Assembly: GCF_003254665.1 (NCBI RefSeq)
Contig: NZ_QHGY01000003.1
Location: 248,286 to 312,285 of the forward strand
DNA: 64,000 nucleotides
Direction: 5' to 3'
DNA from: Billgrantia lactosivorans
GTDB taxonomy: Bacteria > Pseudomonadota > Gammaproteobacteria > Pseudomonadales > Halomonadaceae
Made by a program: the position numbers and the translations under genes. Shown piece after piece: positions 25,183-35,707 of this stretch (positions within the stretch are counted from its first letter, which is position 1; the number at the start of each line of letters is the position of its first letter). Below the pieces are notes generated by a model. That model was not told the origin of the DNA. It was given only the letters and a program-made list of their open reading frames with translations, and ran no database searches.

Positions 25183-25210
25183 AGCCGCAGCACCACTTGA
25201 TGCTGCGGCT
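25183..25210. repeat. 10-bp hairpin at the edge of the recD fragment
   Basis: AGCCGCAGCA (25183-25192) and TGCTGCGGCT (25201-25210) are exact complements around an 8-nt loop. The recD homology stops right beside it. No T-run on either side, so a classical terminator is unlikely. Confidence 0.6.
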
Positions 25211-25226
25211 CCCATCGCTTGAGCAC

Positions 25227-25982
25227 CTACTCAGTGCCCGGCCGACTCTCCTCTGTCTCTACCTGCCCGCGCCGCTGCAACCAGCGCATCACCAGCCAGC
25301 ACAGCGCGGCCCAGGCCGCTCCGGCGGTCCAGCCGGCAAGTACATCCGTCGGCCAATGCACGCCGAGGTAGACACGGCTCATGCCCACCAGCAGGGTGAG
25401 CAGTATCGCCATTATCAGCAGGTAGGCCTTCAGCCTCAGCGCCGGCTGTACCCGGATGAGCAGGGCGGCCAGGGTGAGGTAGGTGACGGCAGACATCATC
25501 GAATGGCCGCTGGGGAAGCTCGCGGTGTAGACCATGGCTTCATGCGGCACGAGGTCGGGCCGGGGGCGATCGAAGCCCATCTTCATCAGCGTGCTGAGCA
25601 GCATGCCGCCGGGCACCGCGACCGAGGCAAAGAGCGCCGCGCGATAATTCCGGGCGAGTACGAGGTAACCCAGGGCGCCCAGGGTGATCACGACCAGCAC
25701 GCCGACACCGCCGAGCGCGGTAAAGTCTCGCCCCATTTCCTCGACCCAGCCCGGGCCGAGCGGATCGGTGTGATCGGCAGGATTGCGCAGGGAGAGCAGC
25801 AGGGTCTCGTCGATGCTCTGGGTCTCTCCCTCGATGACGGCATCGGCCAGCTCGATGAACCCCCAGACCCCGCCGGAAAGTACCGAGACGCACAGCAGCA
25901 CTGCCAACTCGTAGCGGCCGAGCCGAGCCAGCAGGGAAAGGCCGTGGCGTCTCACATGTTCGATTTTTCTGTAGTGCTTCAT
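25227..25982 (-). CDS. PAP2 superfamily phosphatase (membrane)
   Basis: About 251 aa with five or six hydrophobic helices. The three phosphatase motifs are present: KMGFDRPRP (KX6RP type), ASFPSGHSM and SRVYLGVHWPTDV. Such enzymes dephosphorylate lipid phosphates such as undecaprenyl-PP or phosphatidic acid in the membrane. ATG 25982 chosen (AAGGGAG 6 nt upstream); the frame extends further to 26063 over the end of recD. Flanked on both sides by recD 3' sequence, suggesting it arrived with that segment. Confidence 0.85.
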   Translation of the reverse strand: MKHYRKIEHVRRHGLSLLARLGRYELAVLLCVSVLSGGVWGFIELADAVIEGETQSIDETLLLSLRNPADHTDPLGPGWVEEMGRDFTALGGVGVLVVITLGALGYLVLARNYRAALFASVAVPGGMLLSTLMKMGFDRPRPDLVPHEAMVYTASFPSGHSMMSAVTYLTLAALLIRVQPALRLKAYLLIMAILLTLLVGMSRVYLGVHWPTDVLAGWTAGAAWAALCWLVMRWLQRRGQVETEESRPGTE

Positions 25983-26043
25983 TCGCAACTCCCTTGCTTT
26001 GATAACCATACATTTCGATTTCCAGGGCACCCCTTGGACTTTA

Positions 26044-28401
26044 TTACAACTTCCCCAGTCCACTCACCCTGACCACCTCCCTCGTCACCGCGTCATCCAG
26101 CATCCCGCGGCCCGTCTCCACCAGCGTCAGCCAGTCCCGTGCGCGGGTGATGCCGGTGTAGACCAGTTCCCGGGTAAGGATGGGGTTGGGGGCGTCGGGG
26201 AGCAGCAGGGCGGTGTGGGTGAACTCCGAGCCTTGGGATTTGTGTACCGTCATGGCGAAGACGGTTTCCACCGCTTGCAGGCGGCTGGGCAGTACCCACT
26301 TGATGGCGCCGCTGCCGTCGCTGGCCGGAAAGGCGACGCGCAGCAGGGTGCGGCCGGGCGCTTCGCTGGCGCTGCGAGCTTCGGGCACGGCGAGGGTGAT
26401 GCCGATATCGCCGTTCATCAGCCCCAGGCCGTAGTCGTTGCGGGTAACGAGCACCGGGCGGCCTTCGAACCAGCCCTGTTCCAGCTCCAGGTCGCTGGCC
26501 TGGAGCCAGCCGGCGCGACGCAGGGCGCGGCCGATGCGCGGGTTCAGCCCCTCGATTCCCCAGGGGCCTTTCCTCAGTGCGCACAGCAACTGGAAGTGGC
26601 CGTGGGCGGCGAGTATCTGGCGGGCCCAGTCGTCGTAGGGCTGGCGCGCTTCACCTTCGCCGAAGTAGGGCTGGGCGGGGCGCGCTGCCTGCATCACGTC
26701 CAGGTAGTGGGCGTAGCCGCGGGGCGGGGCGATGGGCTCGCCGCGGCGGTCGTGGCGGCCTTCGCCGCCGTTGATGAAACCGGCCGGGTTGCCGTTCACC
26801 ACCAGGCGATCCAGCGCCGGGTCGTCGGCGTCCGCCAGGGCGAGGCGGGCGATGTCGGCGTAGCGTGGCTTTCCATCAGTGCCGAAGATTTCGCGTACCG
26901 CGCGTTTTTTCTCTTTTTGCCCATGCTCGGGTGCGAGCGGGCGGTTGACCGCTTCGGCGAGCTGGCCGATGCCGCTCTTGGCATCGAAGCGGTGGCTTAC
27001 CCGCAGCATGGCGATGGCCTGGTCCAGCGGCTGGCCGCCTTCGTCCTGGTACTGTTCGGGAATCGGCGTGCCGGTCACCCGTTGCAGCCAGTCGCAGGTG
27101 GCCGGGGTGTAGTGGCCGCCTTCGGCGCGCTGGCACAGGTCGCCGAGCACGGCGCCGGCTTCCACCGAGGCGAGCTGGTCCTTGTCGCCGAGCAGGATCA
27201 GCCGCGCCCTGGGCGGCAGGGCGGTGAGCACGGCGGCCATCATCTCGATATCCACCATCGAGGCTTCGTCGATCACCAGGGCGTCCAGCGCCAGCGGGTT
27301 GCCGGCGTGGTGACGGAAGTGGCGGGTATCCGGCCGCGAGCCCAGCAGGCGGTGCAGCGTGGTCACTTCGGTGGGAATGCTGTCGCGCAGGGTCGGGATA
27401 TCCACACCCTGTTGGCCCGCGGCGGCGGCCAGCTCCACCAGCGAAAGGCCCTGCACCTGCTTGGCGATGGATTCGTTGAGCCGGGCGGCGGCCTTGCCGG
27501 TGGGGGCGGCCAGGCGAATGCGCAGCGGGCGCGGGGCGGCGGAGCCAACTGGTGTGGTTTCGCCCAGGGCCAGCGCCTGCAGCAGGGCGAGCAGCTTGAC
27601 CACGGTGGTGGTCTTGCCGGTGCCGGGGCCGCCGGTGATCACGGCGAAGCGCGAGCGGCTGGCCAGCGCACAGGCGGCCTGCTGCCAGTCGAGTTCATGC
27701 CCCGGGGTGAAGAGCGCGGCCAGCGCCCGGGCCAGGGTGACGGTATCGGTTTCTGTATCGGTGGTGGCAGTAAGTCGGCTGCCGATCAGGCCGCGAATGT
27801 CCTGCTCGTACTGCCAGTAGCGGCGCAGGTAGAGCCGCACGTTGCCGTCGTGCTCGCTGCGCACCAGCGGGGTGTTTCCCGGTGGTTCGTTGCCGTCCGC
27901 CACCAGGGCAGGGTGGTGCAGGGCAGCGTGCCAGGTGGCGAGTTCCAGCTCGGCCAATAGGTCGCTGGGCAGCGGCGGCGGGTCGCTGAGGTCGTCGCCT
28001 TCCGGCGGCAGCGAGAGCGCCAGGTCGGGGGCGGCCAGGGTCTGGGCGAGATCGAGGCACACGTGGCCGCGGCCGAGCTGATGGCTGGCCAGCGCCGCGG
28101 CGAGCAGCAGCAGGGGTGGGGCGTCGCTCACCTCGCGCTGGAAGAAGCTCGCCAGCGCCCGGTCCAGCGCGCGCAGCCAGCCGCGTTCCACCCAGCGGTC
28201 GAGCAGGGCGAACAATGCCTGAGTATCGTGGCGCGCGGCTTGTACATTGCCCTGCGCGGTCTGGTTCGGTTCCGGCTCGGCTTGGGGCGGTTCAGGTTCG
28301 GCGCCCTCGTCGGCTGCCTGGCGGCTGCCTGCTGGTTCCTCACCGAGATCGGCGAACAGGTCCGGGGTGGCGTCGTCGTGGTGCTTGCTGCGCTTGCTCA
28401 T
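26044..28401 (-). CDS. recD: Exodeoxyribonuclease V alpha chain RecD
   Basis: 785 aa. The 5'-3' helicase subunit of RecBCD. Walker A GGPGTGKTTTVVKLL at about residues 255-262, DEASMVDIEM (Walker B), HRLLGSRPDTRHFRHH and the C-terminal helicase motif TVHKSQGSEFTHTALLL, then ELVYTGITRARDWLTL. Start overlaps the recB stop (ATGA 28398-28401), so they are one operon. A second copy of the last codons is at 25027-25176. Confidence 0.95.
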   Translation of the reverse strand: MSKRSKHHDDATPDLFADLGEEPAGSRQAADEGAEPEPPQAEPEPNQTAQGNVQAARHDTQALFALLDRWVERGWLRALDRALASFFQREVSDAPPLLLLAAALASHQLGRGHVCLDLAQTLAAPDLALSLPPEGDDLSDPPPLPSDLLAELELATWHAALHHPALVADGNEPPGNTPLVRSEHDGNVRLYLRRYWQYEQDIRGLIGSRLTATTDTETDTVTLARALAALFTPGHELDWQQAACALASRSRFAVITGGPGTGKTTTVVKLLALLQALALGETTPVGSAAPRPLRIRLAAPTGKAAARLNESIAKQVQGLSLVELAAAAGQQGVDIPTLRDSIPTEVTTLHRLLGSRPDTRHFRHHAGNPLALDALVIDEASMVDIEMMAAVLTALPPRARLILLGDKDQLASVEAGAVLGDLCQRAEGGHYTPATCDWLQRVTGTPIPEQYQDEGGQPLDQAIAMLRVSHRFDAKSGIGQLAEAVNRPLAPEHGQKEKKRAVREIFGTDGKPRYADIARLALADADDPALDRLVVNGNPAGFINGGEGRHDRRGEPIAPPRGYAHYLDVMQAARPAQPYFGEGEARQPYDDWARQILAAHGHFQLLCALRKGPWGIEGLNPRIGRALRRAGWLQASDLELEQGWFEGRPVLVTRNDYGLGLMNGDIGITLAVPEARSASEAPGRTLLRVAFPASDGSGAIKWVLPSRLQAVETVFAMTVHKSQGSEFTHTALLLPDAPNPILTRELVYTGITRARDWLTLVETGRGMLDDAVTREVVRVSGLGKL

Positions 28402-31400
28402 GCCGGCGCCTCCGTGGTGGTGCGGGTGCCTACCGCTCGGGCGTCGCCCTGGAACAGCGCGTCCAGCGCTTCGATCAGCTCCCGCGGGGGGCGCTCGGCG
28501 TGGACGCCGCGGCTCTCCGCATTGGCGCCCCGGAGAAAGACCGTGAGCGAGCCGCCGATATGCCGGTCGTAGTCGTAGCCCGGCAGGCGCGCCTTGAGCA
28601 GCCGGTGCAGGGCCAGCAGGTAGAGCGCGTACTGCAGGTCGTAGCGCTTGGCGGCCACCGCCTGGCGCATGGCCTCCCGGCTGTAGGCGCTGTCGTCCGG
28701 CCCCAGGTGGTTCGATTTCCAGTCGGCCACGTAATAGCGGCCCTCATGCTCGAACACCAGGTCGATGAAGCCCTTGAGCATGCCGTTGAGGGTGTCGGCA
28801 TCCAGCGCGGGGCGGGGCAGGCCGGCACCCGAGCCGTTATCCGGGCTTGCCAGTGTGTAAGCACTTACGAGGGCGTCCAGCCGGCGAGTGTCGACCTGGC
28901 GCGAGGCGAACCAGAACTCCATCTCCACCTGGTAGCTCGTCAGCGCTTCGAGCCTGAGGCGGCCCGCGCCGTTGGGCAGCGGCAGCGGGGCGGCGAGCAG
29001 GGTGCCGAACCAGGCGTGCAGCGTGTTCAGCCACGGCTGCCAGCCGCGCACCTGGCAGCGCCGGGCCAGGGTTTCCTCGCGCAGGGCGGGGTCGCGGGCC
29101 ACGCGGGCGAAGCCGTGCTCGCCGGCCCATTCGAGAATGCCGTGAAGGAAGGTGCCAGGGCCTGGGCCTCTCGGAAACCTGTGTAGCGAGGGTAGCGGTT
29201 CGCCCTGGCCGCTGTCGCGGGGTTCCTCCAACACTTCCAGCGCGGTGGCTTCCATGGCGGTGGCGGGCTCCGGCAGGCTGCCGCTTCGCTGCGCTTCGCT
29301 GTCGTGGGGTTTGACAGGTAAGTCAGCCCTTACTGGGGCGCTGGCCGATACGACGGTGACAGTCTCGCCGGAGAGGCGCAGCGCCGAGTAGCTGGCGATC
29401 CACCAGTGCTCGCGGGCGGGGCGCGTTGGAATGCGCGCTTCGCCGAGGGCGTCGTCGCGCTCGGTCTGGGTGACGATCTGGGCGTGGGCCGGCGGCGCCG
29501 GGGCGATCTCGATGGCGGCGCAGTCGCCCTTGAGTCGTGCGAGTGCGCTGTCGAATCCTGACGGGCTCAGCGCTTCGCCGTTGGCCAGCAGTTGGCCGAT
29601 GGCGCTGCCTTCGCCGCCCTTGAGCGGGGCCATGCCGAGCCAGGTGGCGTGGCGAGCGCGGGTCAGCGCCACGTAGAGCTTGCGCAAGTCCTCGCCCAGG
29701 CGCTCGCGGTCGACGGTGGCCAGGGTCTGCTCGTCGGCTTCCAGGCTGATGCGCAGGCGGCCCTCGGCGTCGTGCCAGCGCAGCGGCGAGTCGTCCTTCT
29801 TCGTCGGGCGGTGGTTGCAGATGAAGGGCAGGAACACCAGCGGGTACTCCAGCCCCTTGGACTTGTGAATGGTGATGACCTGCACCAGGTCGGCGTCGCT
29901 CTCCAGGCGCAGCTTGTGGGTATCGCCATGGCCTTCGGGGTTGGCGATGGCCTCGGCGAGAAAGCGGATCAGCGCGTGTTCGCCGTCTAGCTCCTGGCTG
30001 GCGTGCTGCAAGAGTTCACCCAGGTGCAGCAGATCCGTCAGGAAGCGCTCACCCTCGCTGGCGGGTCCGCCGGCAAGCAGCCGCTGCGCCACGTCGAAGT
30101 CGTGGATGATCTTGCGCACCAGTGGCAGCACGCCCTGGCGCTGCCACAGCCGGTGGTAGTCGCGGAACTGCAGCACGCGGCCTTCCCAGGCCAGCTCGTC
30201 TTCGTTCAAGCGATCCAGCGTGGCGATATCGAGCCCCAGCACCGGGGTGGCCAGGGCAGTACGCAACAGCCTGTCGTCGTCGGGTGCCGCACAGGCGCGC
30301 AGCCAGGCGTCGAGCTGGGGGGCGACGAGCGAGGCGAACACCTTGTCCTTGTCGGAGAGGTAGACGCTCTTCACCCCGCGCCGGGCCAGCGCCTGGCGGA
30401 TCGAGCGCGCCTCGCCCAGGCCGTTGACCAGCACCGCCATGTCGGAGGGCTTGAGCGGCTTGAGCGTTCCCTCCTCTTGAAAACCGGCACTGCCGCTTAG
30501 CCCCTCGTTGAGCAGCTCCACCATGGTGGAGGCGCAGCGCTCGGCCATCTCCTGCTGGTAGGCGGTCTTGGAGAGCGGTTCGTCGCACTCGAGCTGCCAC
30601 AGGGTCATGGCCGGCAGCGGCTGGCCCTGGCGGGTGAGTGAGTCCTTGCGGCCTTTCGCTCCCACAGGCAGGAAGGGAACAGGGTTCCCCTCGGGCGAGT
30701 TGAACAGGAAGGCGCCGGGCGGGTGCGCCTCGGCGAATGCGAAGCAGCGGTTCACCGCCTCGACCATCTCGCGGCTGGAGCGGAAGTTGGTGCCCAGGGT
30801 GACGTGGCGGCCTTGGGTGTCGCGGCGGGCGCGCAGGTAGGTATGGATGTCGGCGCCGCGGAAGGCGTAGATCGCCTGCTTGGGGTCGCCGATCAGAAAC
30901 ACACCGCACTCGGGGCGATTCTCGCGGATGCGGTAGACGCAGTCGAAGATGCGGTACTGCACCGGGTCGGTGTCCTGGAACTCGTCGACCAGGGCGACCG
31001 GGAACTGCCGGCGGATCTGTGCGCCCAGCGCCTCGCAGTTGGGGCCGGCCAGCGCCCGGTCGAGATGGGTGAGCAGCTCGTTGGGGCCCATCTCGGCGCG
31101 GCGTTCCTGCTCGCGGTCGAGCCGCGCCCGGCACCAGTGCACGGCGTGGGTGAGCAGGTCCGCGTAGGGATCGGGCAGGGCGTTGAGTTCATCCTGGAGC
31201 TTTTCCAGCGCAGCCAGCGCCGGGTGATCCGGCGGCTCGCCCTTGAGCCAGATATCGGCCATGCCCTGGGGCGTGAGGCGCTTCCAGGCGGCGTCGGTCA
31301 GGCCGGGCCAGGTGGCCTCCCCTTGGCACCATTCACGCAGGGCGCCGAGCCAGTTGGCGCGGCTCCTGGCGTTGAAGCTCTGGCCCTTGAAGGCCTTGTG

Positions 31401-32177
31401 CTGGGCGGCCTCCTCGAACAGCGCTTCGCACTCGTCCACCCACTGGGGCCAGGGGGCCTTGAGCTGGGCCAGGCGCTCGGCGGTCTCGCGCTGGGCATTG
31501 GCGACTGTTTCGGCCGGGGGTGGGGCGTGCTTGTTCAGTGCCTCGGCTTCGGGCATCAGGCCGCGCACGGCGGCGTGGAGCTGCTCGGGCGTGCTCCAGT
31601 GGCGCACCACCGTGGCCAGCTCGTCTAGGTTGAGCGGGTAGTAGAAGCTGCGCCAGTAGTCGCGCACCACCTCGAGCTCCAGCTCGGTCTGGTCGTTTTC
31701 CAGGTCGAGCGAGAACAGGCTGCCGCTGTCGAAGGCGTGCTCGCGCAGCATGCGGTAGCACCAGCTGTGGATGGTGGAGACGGCGGCTTCGTCCATCCAT
31801 TCGGCGGCGAGCTGCAGGCGCCGGGCGCAGGCGGGCCAGGTGGCGGGGTCATACTGGTCGCGTAATTGAAGAAGAAGACCGTCGCCCTCGGCTCCTTCCG
31901 CCGGTTGTAGAAAAACATCCGCCGCCTCGACCAGCCGCGCGCGAATCCGCTCGCGCAGCTCCTGGGTGGCGGCGTTGGTAAAGGTGACGACGAGGATCTC
32001 GGGCGGCGTGAGCGGGCGCTCGAAGGCGGCAGCGTCGTCGGCCGAGCGGGCGCCGAGCACCAGGCGCACGTAGAGCAGGGCGATGGTGAAGGTCTTGCCG
32101 GTGCCGGCGCTGGCTTCGATCAGGCGGCTGCCGTGGAGCGGAAACGCCAATGGGTCCAGCTGCGTGATCTCGCTCAT
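28398..32177 (-). CDS. recB: Exodeoxyribonuclease V beta chain RecB
   Basis: 1259 aa. 3'-5' helicase and nuclease subunit. Walker A EASAGTGKT at residues 21-29; UvrD-type motifs VDEFQDTDPVQYRIFD, LIGDPKQAIYAFRGAD and TIHKSKGLEYPLVFLPF; C-terminal nuclease with GTFLHGILEW and YYVADWKSNHLG. ATG 32177 gives MSEITQLDPLAFPL; a 32-residue upstream extension is not conserved. Unusually, recC is not next to it: 8.2 kb of carotenoid genes lie between recB and recC. Confidence 0.95.
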   Translation of the reverse strand: MSEITQLDPLAFPLHGSRLIEASAGTGKTFTIALLYVRLVLGARSADDAAAFERPLTPPEILVVTFTNAATQELRERIRARLVEAADVFLQPAEGAEGDGLLLQLRDQYDPATWPACARRLQLAAEWMDEAAVSTIHSWCYRMLREHAFDSGSLFSLDLENDQTELELEVVRDYWRSFYYPLNLDELATVVRHWSTPEQLHAAVRGLMPEAEALNKHAPPPAETVANAQRETAERLAQLKAPWPQWVDECEALFEEAAQHKAFKGQSFNARSRANWLGALREWCQGEATWPGLTDAAWKRLTPQGMADIWLKGEPPDHPALAALEKLQDELNALPDPYADLLTHAVHWCRARLDREQERRAEMGPNELLTHLDRALAGPNCEALGAQIRRQFPVALVDEFQDTDPVQYRIFDCVYRIRENRPECGVFLIGDPKQAIYAFRGADIHTYLRARRDTQGRHVTLGTNFRSSREMVEAVNRCFAFAEAHPPGAFLFNSPEGNPVPFLPVGAKGRKDSLTRQGQPLPAMTLWQLECDEPLSKTAYQQEMAERCASTMVELLNEGLSGSAGFQEEGTLKPLKPSDMAVLVNGLGEARSIRQALARRGVKSVYLSDKDKVFASLVAPQLDAWLRACAAPDDDRLLRTALATPVLGLDIATLDRLNEDELAWEGRVLQFRDYHRLWQRQGVLPLVRKIIHDFDVAQRLLAGGPASEGERFLTDLLHLGELLQHASQELDGEHALIRFLAEAIANPEGHGDTHKLRLESDADLVQVITIHKSKGLEYPLVFLPFICNHRPTKKDDSPLRWHDAEGRLRISLEADEQTLATVDRERLGEDLRKLYVALTRARHATWLGMAPLKGGEGSAIGQLLANGEALSPSGFDSALARLKGDCAAIEIAPAPPAHAQIVTQTERDDALGEARIPTRPAREHWWIASYSALRLSGETVTVVSASAPVRADLPVKPHDSEAQRSGSLPEPATAMEATALEVLEEPRDSGQGEPLPSLHRFPRGPGPGTFLHGILEWAGEHGFARVARDPALREETLARRCQVRGWQPWLNTLHAWFGTLLAAPLPLPNGAGRLRLEALTSYQVEMEFWFASRQVDTRRLDALVSAYTLASPDNGSGAGLPRPALDADTLNGMLKGFIDLVFEHEGRYYVADWKSNHLGPDDSAYSREAMRQAVAAKRYDLQYALYLLALHRLLKARLPGYDYDRHIGGSLTVFLRGANAESRGVHAERPPRELIEALDALFQGDARAVGTRTTTEAPA

Positions 32178-32345
32178 GCCTCGTTCCCCGCCCGGTGAGT
32201 CCCTGTCTCCGGCCAATGGTGCCGGAAAACGCCGAGGCGATAAACGTTTCCGGGCCCCATGACGCCGGACCATCGTGGGTAGCGCCAGGCGGCACGCACT
32301 GCGTTACCATGGAAGCAGGCTGGCAACCTGGATGAGGATGCGTCG

Positions 32346-32810
32346 ATGAGAGTTCTTGTTGCGCTGCTGCTGGTGCTGTTCAGCGGTACCGCCCTGGCCG
32401 TGGCGGAAGGCGAGCGGATCAGGGCCTGGACCCTGGAGGATCAGTTCGGCGATGACGTGCTGATCGCCCCCGACACGCGCCTGCTGCTGGTCGCCAGCAG
32501 CCGCAAGGCGGCCGACGTGGCGAACGAGGCGTTGGAGGCGCTACCCGAGGGCTTCCTCGAGTCGCAAGCTGCGCTCTACGTGGCCGACGTGTCGCGCATG
32601 CCGAAGATGATCACGCGCATGGTGATGGTGCCGGCAATGCGCTCGGCCCACTACCGGGTGCTGCTCGACTACGACAGCCGGGTCGCCCCGGAGCGTCTCG
32701 GCGACGACGACGTGCTGTGGCTGGGGCTGGAGGGGCTGACGGTCAACGAGCGCCGCACCTTCGATTCTGCCGCGGCGCTGCGCCAGGCGCTGGAGGCGCT
32801 GCCGCAATGA
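32346..32810 (+). CDS. Exported conserved hypothetical protein, thioredoxin-fold-like
   Basis: 154 aa. Signal peptide MRVLVALLLVLFSGTALA with cleavage near residue 18-20. The mature part (RIRAWTLEDQFGDD, RLLLVASSRKAADV, LYVADVSRMPKMI, HYRVLLDYD) resembles a conserved periplasmic family of Pseudomonas and Halomonas without known function and has no CxxC. Its stop overlaps the crtZ start (ATGA), so it is co-transcribed with crtZ, possibly only by position. Confidence 0.65.
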   Translation: MRVLVALLLVLFSGTALAVAEGERIRAWTLEDQFGDDVLIAPDTRLLLVASSRKAADVANEALEALPEGFLESQAALYVADVSRMPKMITRMVMVPAMRSAHYRVLLDYDSRVAPERLGDDDVLWLGLEGLTVNERRTFDSAAALRQALEALPQ

Positions 32811-33358
32811 ACGTGCTCGTCCCCGTTCTGATCGTGCTGCTCACCGTGATCGGCATGGAGCTGTTCGCCTGGTTTGCGCACAAGTACATCATGCACGGCT
32901 GGGGGTGGGGCTGGCATCGCTCGCACCATGAGCCACCCGATTCCCCCGAGCGGCGCGGCTGGTTCGAGAAGAACGATCTCTACGCCGTGGCCTTCGCCAG
33001 CATCGCCATCGTGCTGATCGCGTTGGGTACCGCGGGCCGGTATCCGCTGCAATGGATCGGTGCCGGCATGACCGCCTACGGTTTTCTCTACTTCGTCGCC
33101 CACGACGGCCTGGTGCATCAGCGCTGGCCGTTTCGCTACGTGCCGCGGCGCGGCTACCTCAAGCGACTCTACCAGGCCCACCTGATGCACCATGCGGTGC
33201 GCGGCCGCGATGGCTGCGTGTCGTTCGGCTTCCTGTTCGCCCCGCCGGTGTCGCGGCTCAAGCGCCAGCTGCGCGAGCGCCATGACGGGCCGCTGGCGAG
33301 AGAGGGCGCTGCCACAGCGTCGGCGGACGCGGCGCGGGCGTCTCGCGGCGGGAGCTGA
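32807..33358 (+). CDS. crtZ: Beta-carotene hydroxylase
   Basis: 183 aa. Di-iron membrane hydroxylase that converts beta-carotene to zeaxanthin. The histidine clusters are visible: HKYIMH, HRSHH, HDGLVHQ and HLMHH, with four hydrophobic segments. ATG 32807 overlaps the preceding gene by 4 nt. The Ala/Arg-rich tail beyond the last motif overlaps the end of crtB on the other strand by 101 bp. Confidence 0.93.
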   Translation: MNVLVPVLIVLLTVIGMELFAWFAHKYIMHGWGWGWHRSHHEPPDSPERRGWFEKNDLYAVAFASIAIVLIALGTAGRYPLQWIGAGMTAYGFLYFVAHDGLVHQRWPFRYVPRRGYLKRLYQAHLMHHAVRGRDGCVSFGFLFAPPVSRLKRQLRERHDGPLAREGAATASADAARASRGGS

Positions 33359-34219
33359 GCGCCATGGCCGCGCCGCGAGCCAGCAGGCGCAGCTTTTCTC
33401 CCTTGCCGGTCGAGACCCGGCCGTCCCAGGCGTGAGGGCCGCGGGCCTTCACCTTCATCCCGATTTGGCGATAGACCCCGTGCGCCGTGGCGATGGCCCA
33501 GGCCGAGCGCAGCGGGAGCGCGCCCAGCCCGCCGCGGGCGGAGCGGTAGTAGGGCTCGGCGCTCTCCACCAGGCGCGCCGCCAGGTGCGCCAGGGCGGGG
33601 CGATACTCCGCCGCGGCCAGGCTGTGCTCGGGAATGCCCGCCTCGCGCAGCCACTGGGCGGGCAGGTAGCAGCGGCCCATGGCGGCATCCTCGACGATGT
33701 CGCGTGCGATGTTGGTCAACTGGAAGGCCAGGCCCAGGTCGCAGGCGCGGTCCAGGGTCGCCTCCTCGTCGGCGCCCATGATCCGCGCCATCATGATGCC
33801 CACCACGCCGGCCACCCCGTAGCAGTAGCGCAGGGTGTCGTCGAGCGTCTCGTAGCGCGTGCCCCGTACGTCCATGGCGAAGCCCTCCAGGTGCTCCAGC
33901 GGGTAGCGCTCGGGAATGGCGTGGCGCTGCACCACGTCCTGAAAGGCGGCGAAGGCCGGTTCGGCCATCGGCTCCCCGGCGTAGGCGCGGCGAGTCAGCT
34001 CGCGCAGCTCGTCCAGCCGCCGCTCGCCGTTCTGCTGCGCGCCGGGGGAGCTGGCGAACCCCAGGGTCTGACCATCGATCACGTCGTCGCAGTGGCGGCA
34101 CCAGGCATAGAGCATGACCGCGCTGCGGCGGGTGTCGGGGTCGAACAGCCTGGCAGCGGTGGCGAAGCTCTTCGAGCCGGCCTGGATGGTCTGGGCGGCG
34201 TGATCGACGACGGCCTGGT

Positions 34220-34223
<4 letters not shown>
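33258..34223 (-). CDS. crtB: Phytoene synthase
   Basis: 321 aa. Condenses two GGPP to phytoene. Both Asp-rich sites are present: DDVID (46-50) and DIVED in LTNIARDIVEDAAMGRCYLP. Last gene of the fni-crtX-crtY-crtI-crtB operon, its start overlapping the crtI stop (ATGA 34220-34223). Its final 33 codons are an Arg/Pro/Ala-rich extension antisense to crtZ. Confidence 0.95.

Positions 34224-35703
<1,480 letters not shown>

Positions 35704-35707
<4 letters not shown>

Noticed and set aside
25181..25210. Integron-type attC site at the recD fragment border
   Set aside because: The GTT-led core does not fit the expected pattern and there is no matching second core.
25999..27960. Long plus-strand open frame opposite recD
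   Set aside because: Antisense shadow of recD with a Gly/Ala/Val repeat-like composition and no recognisable motif.
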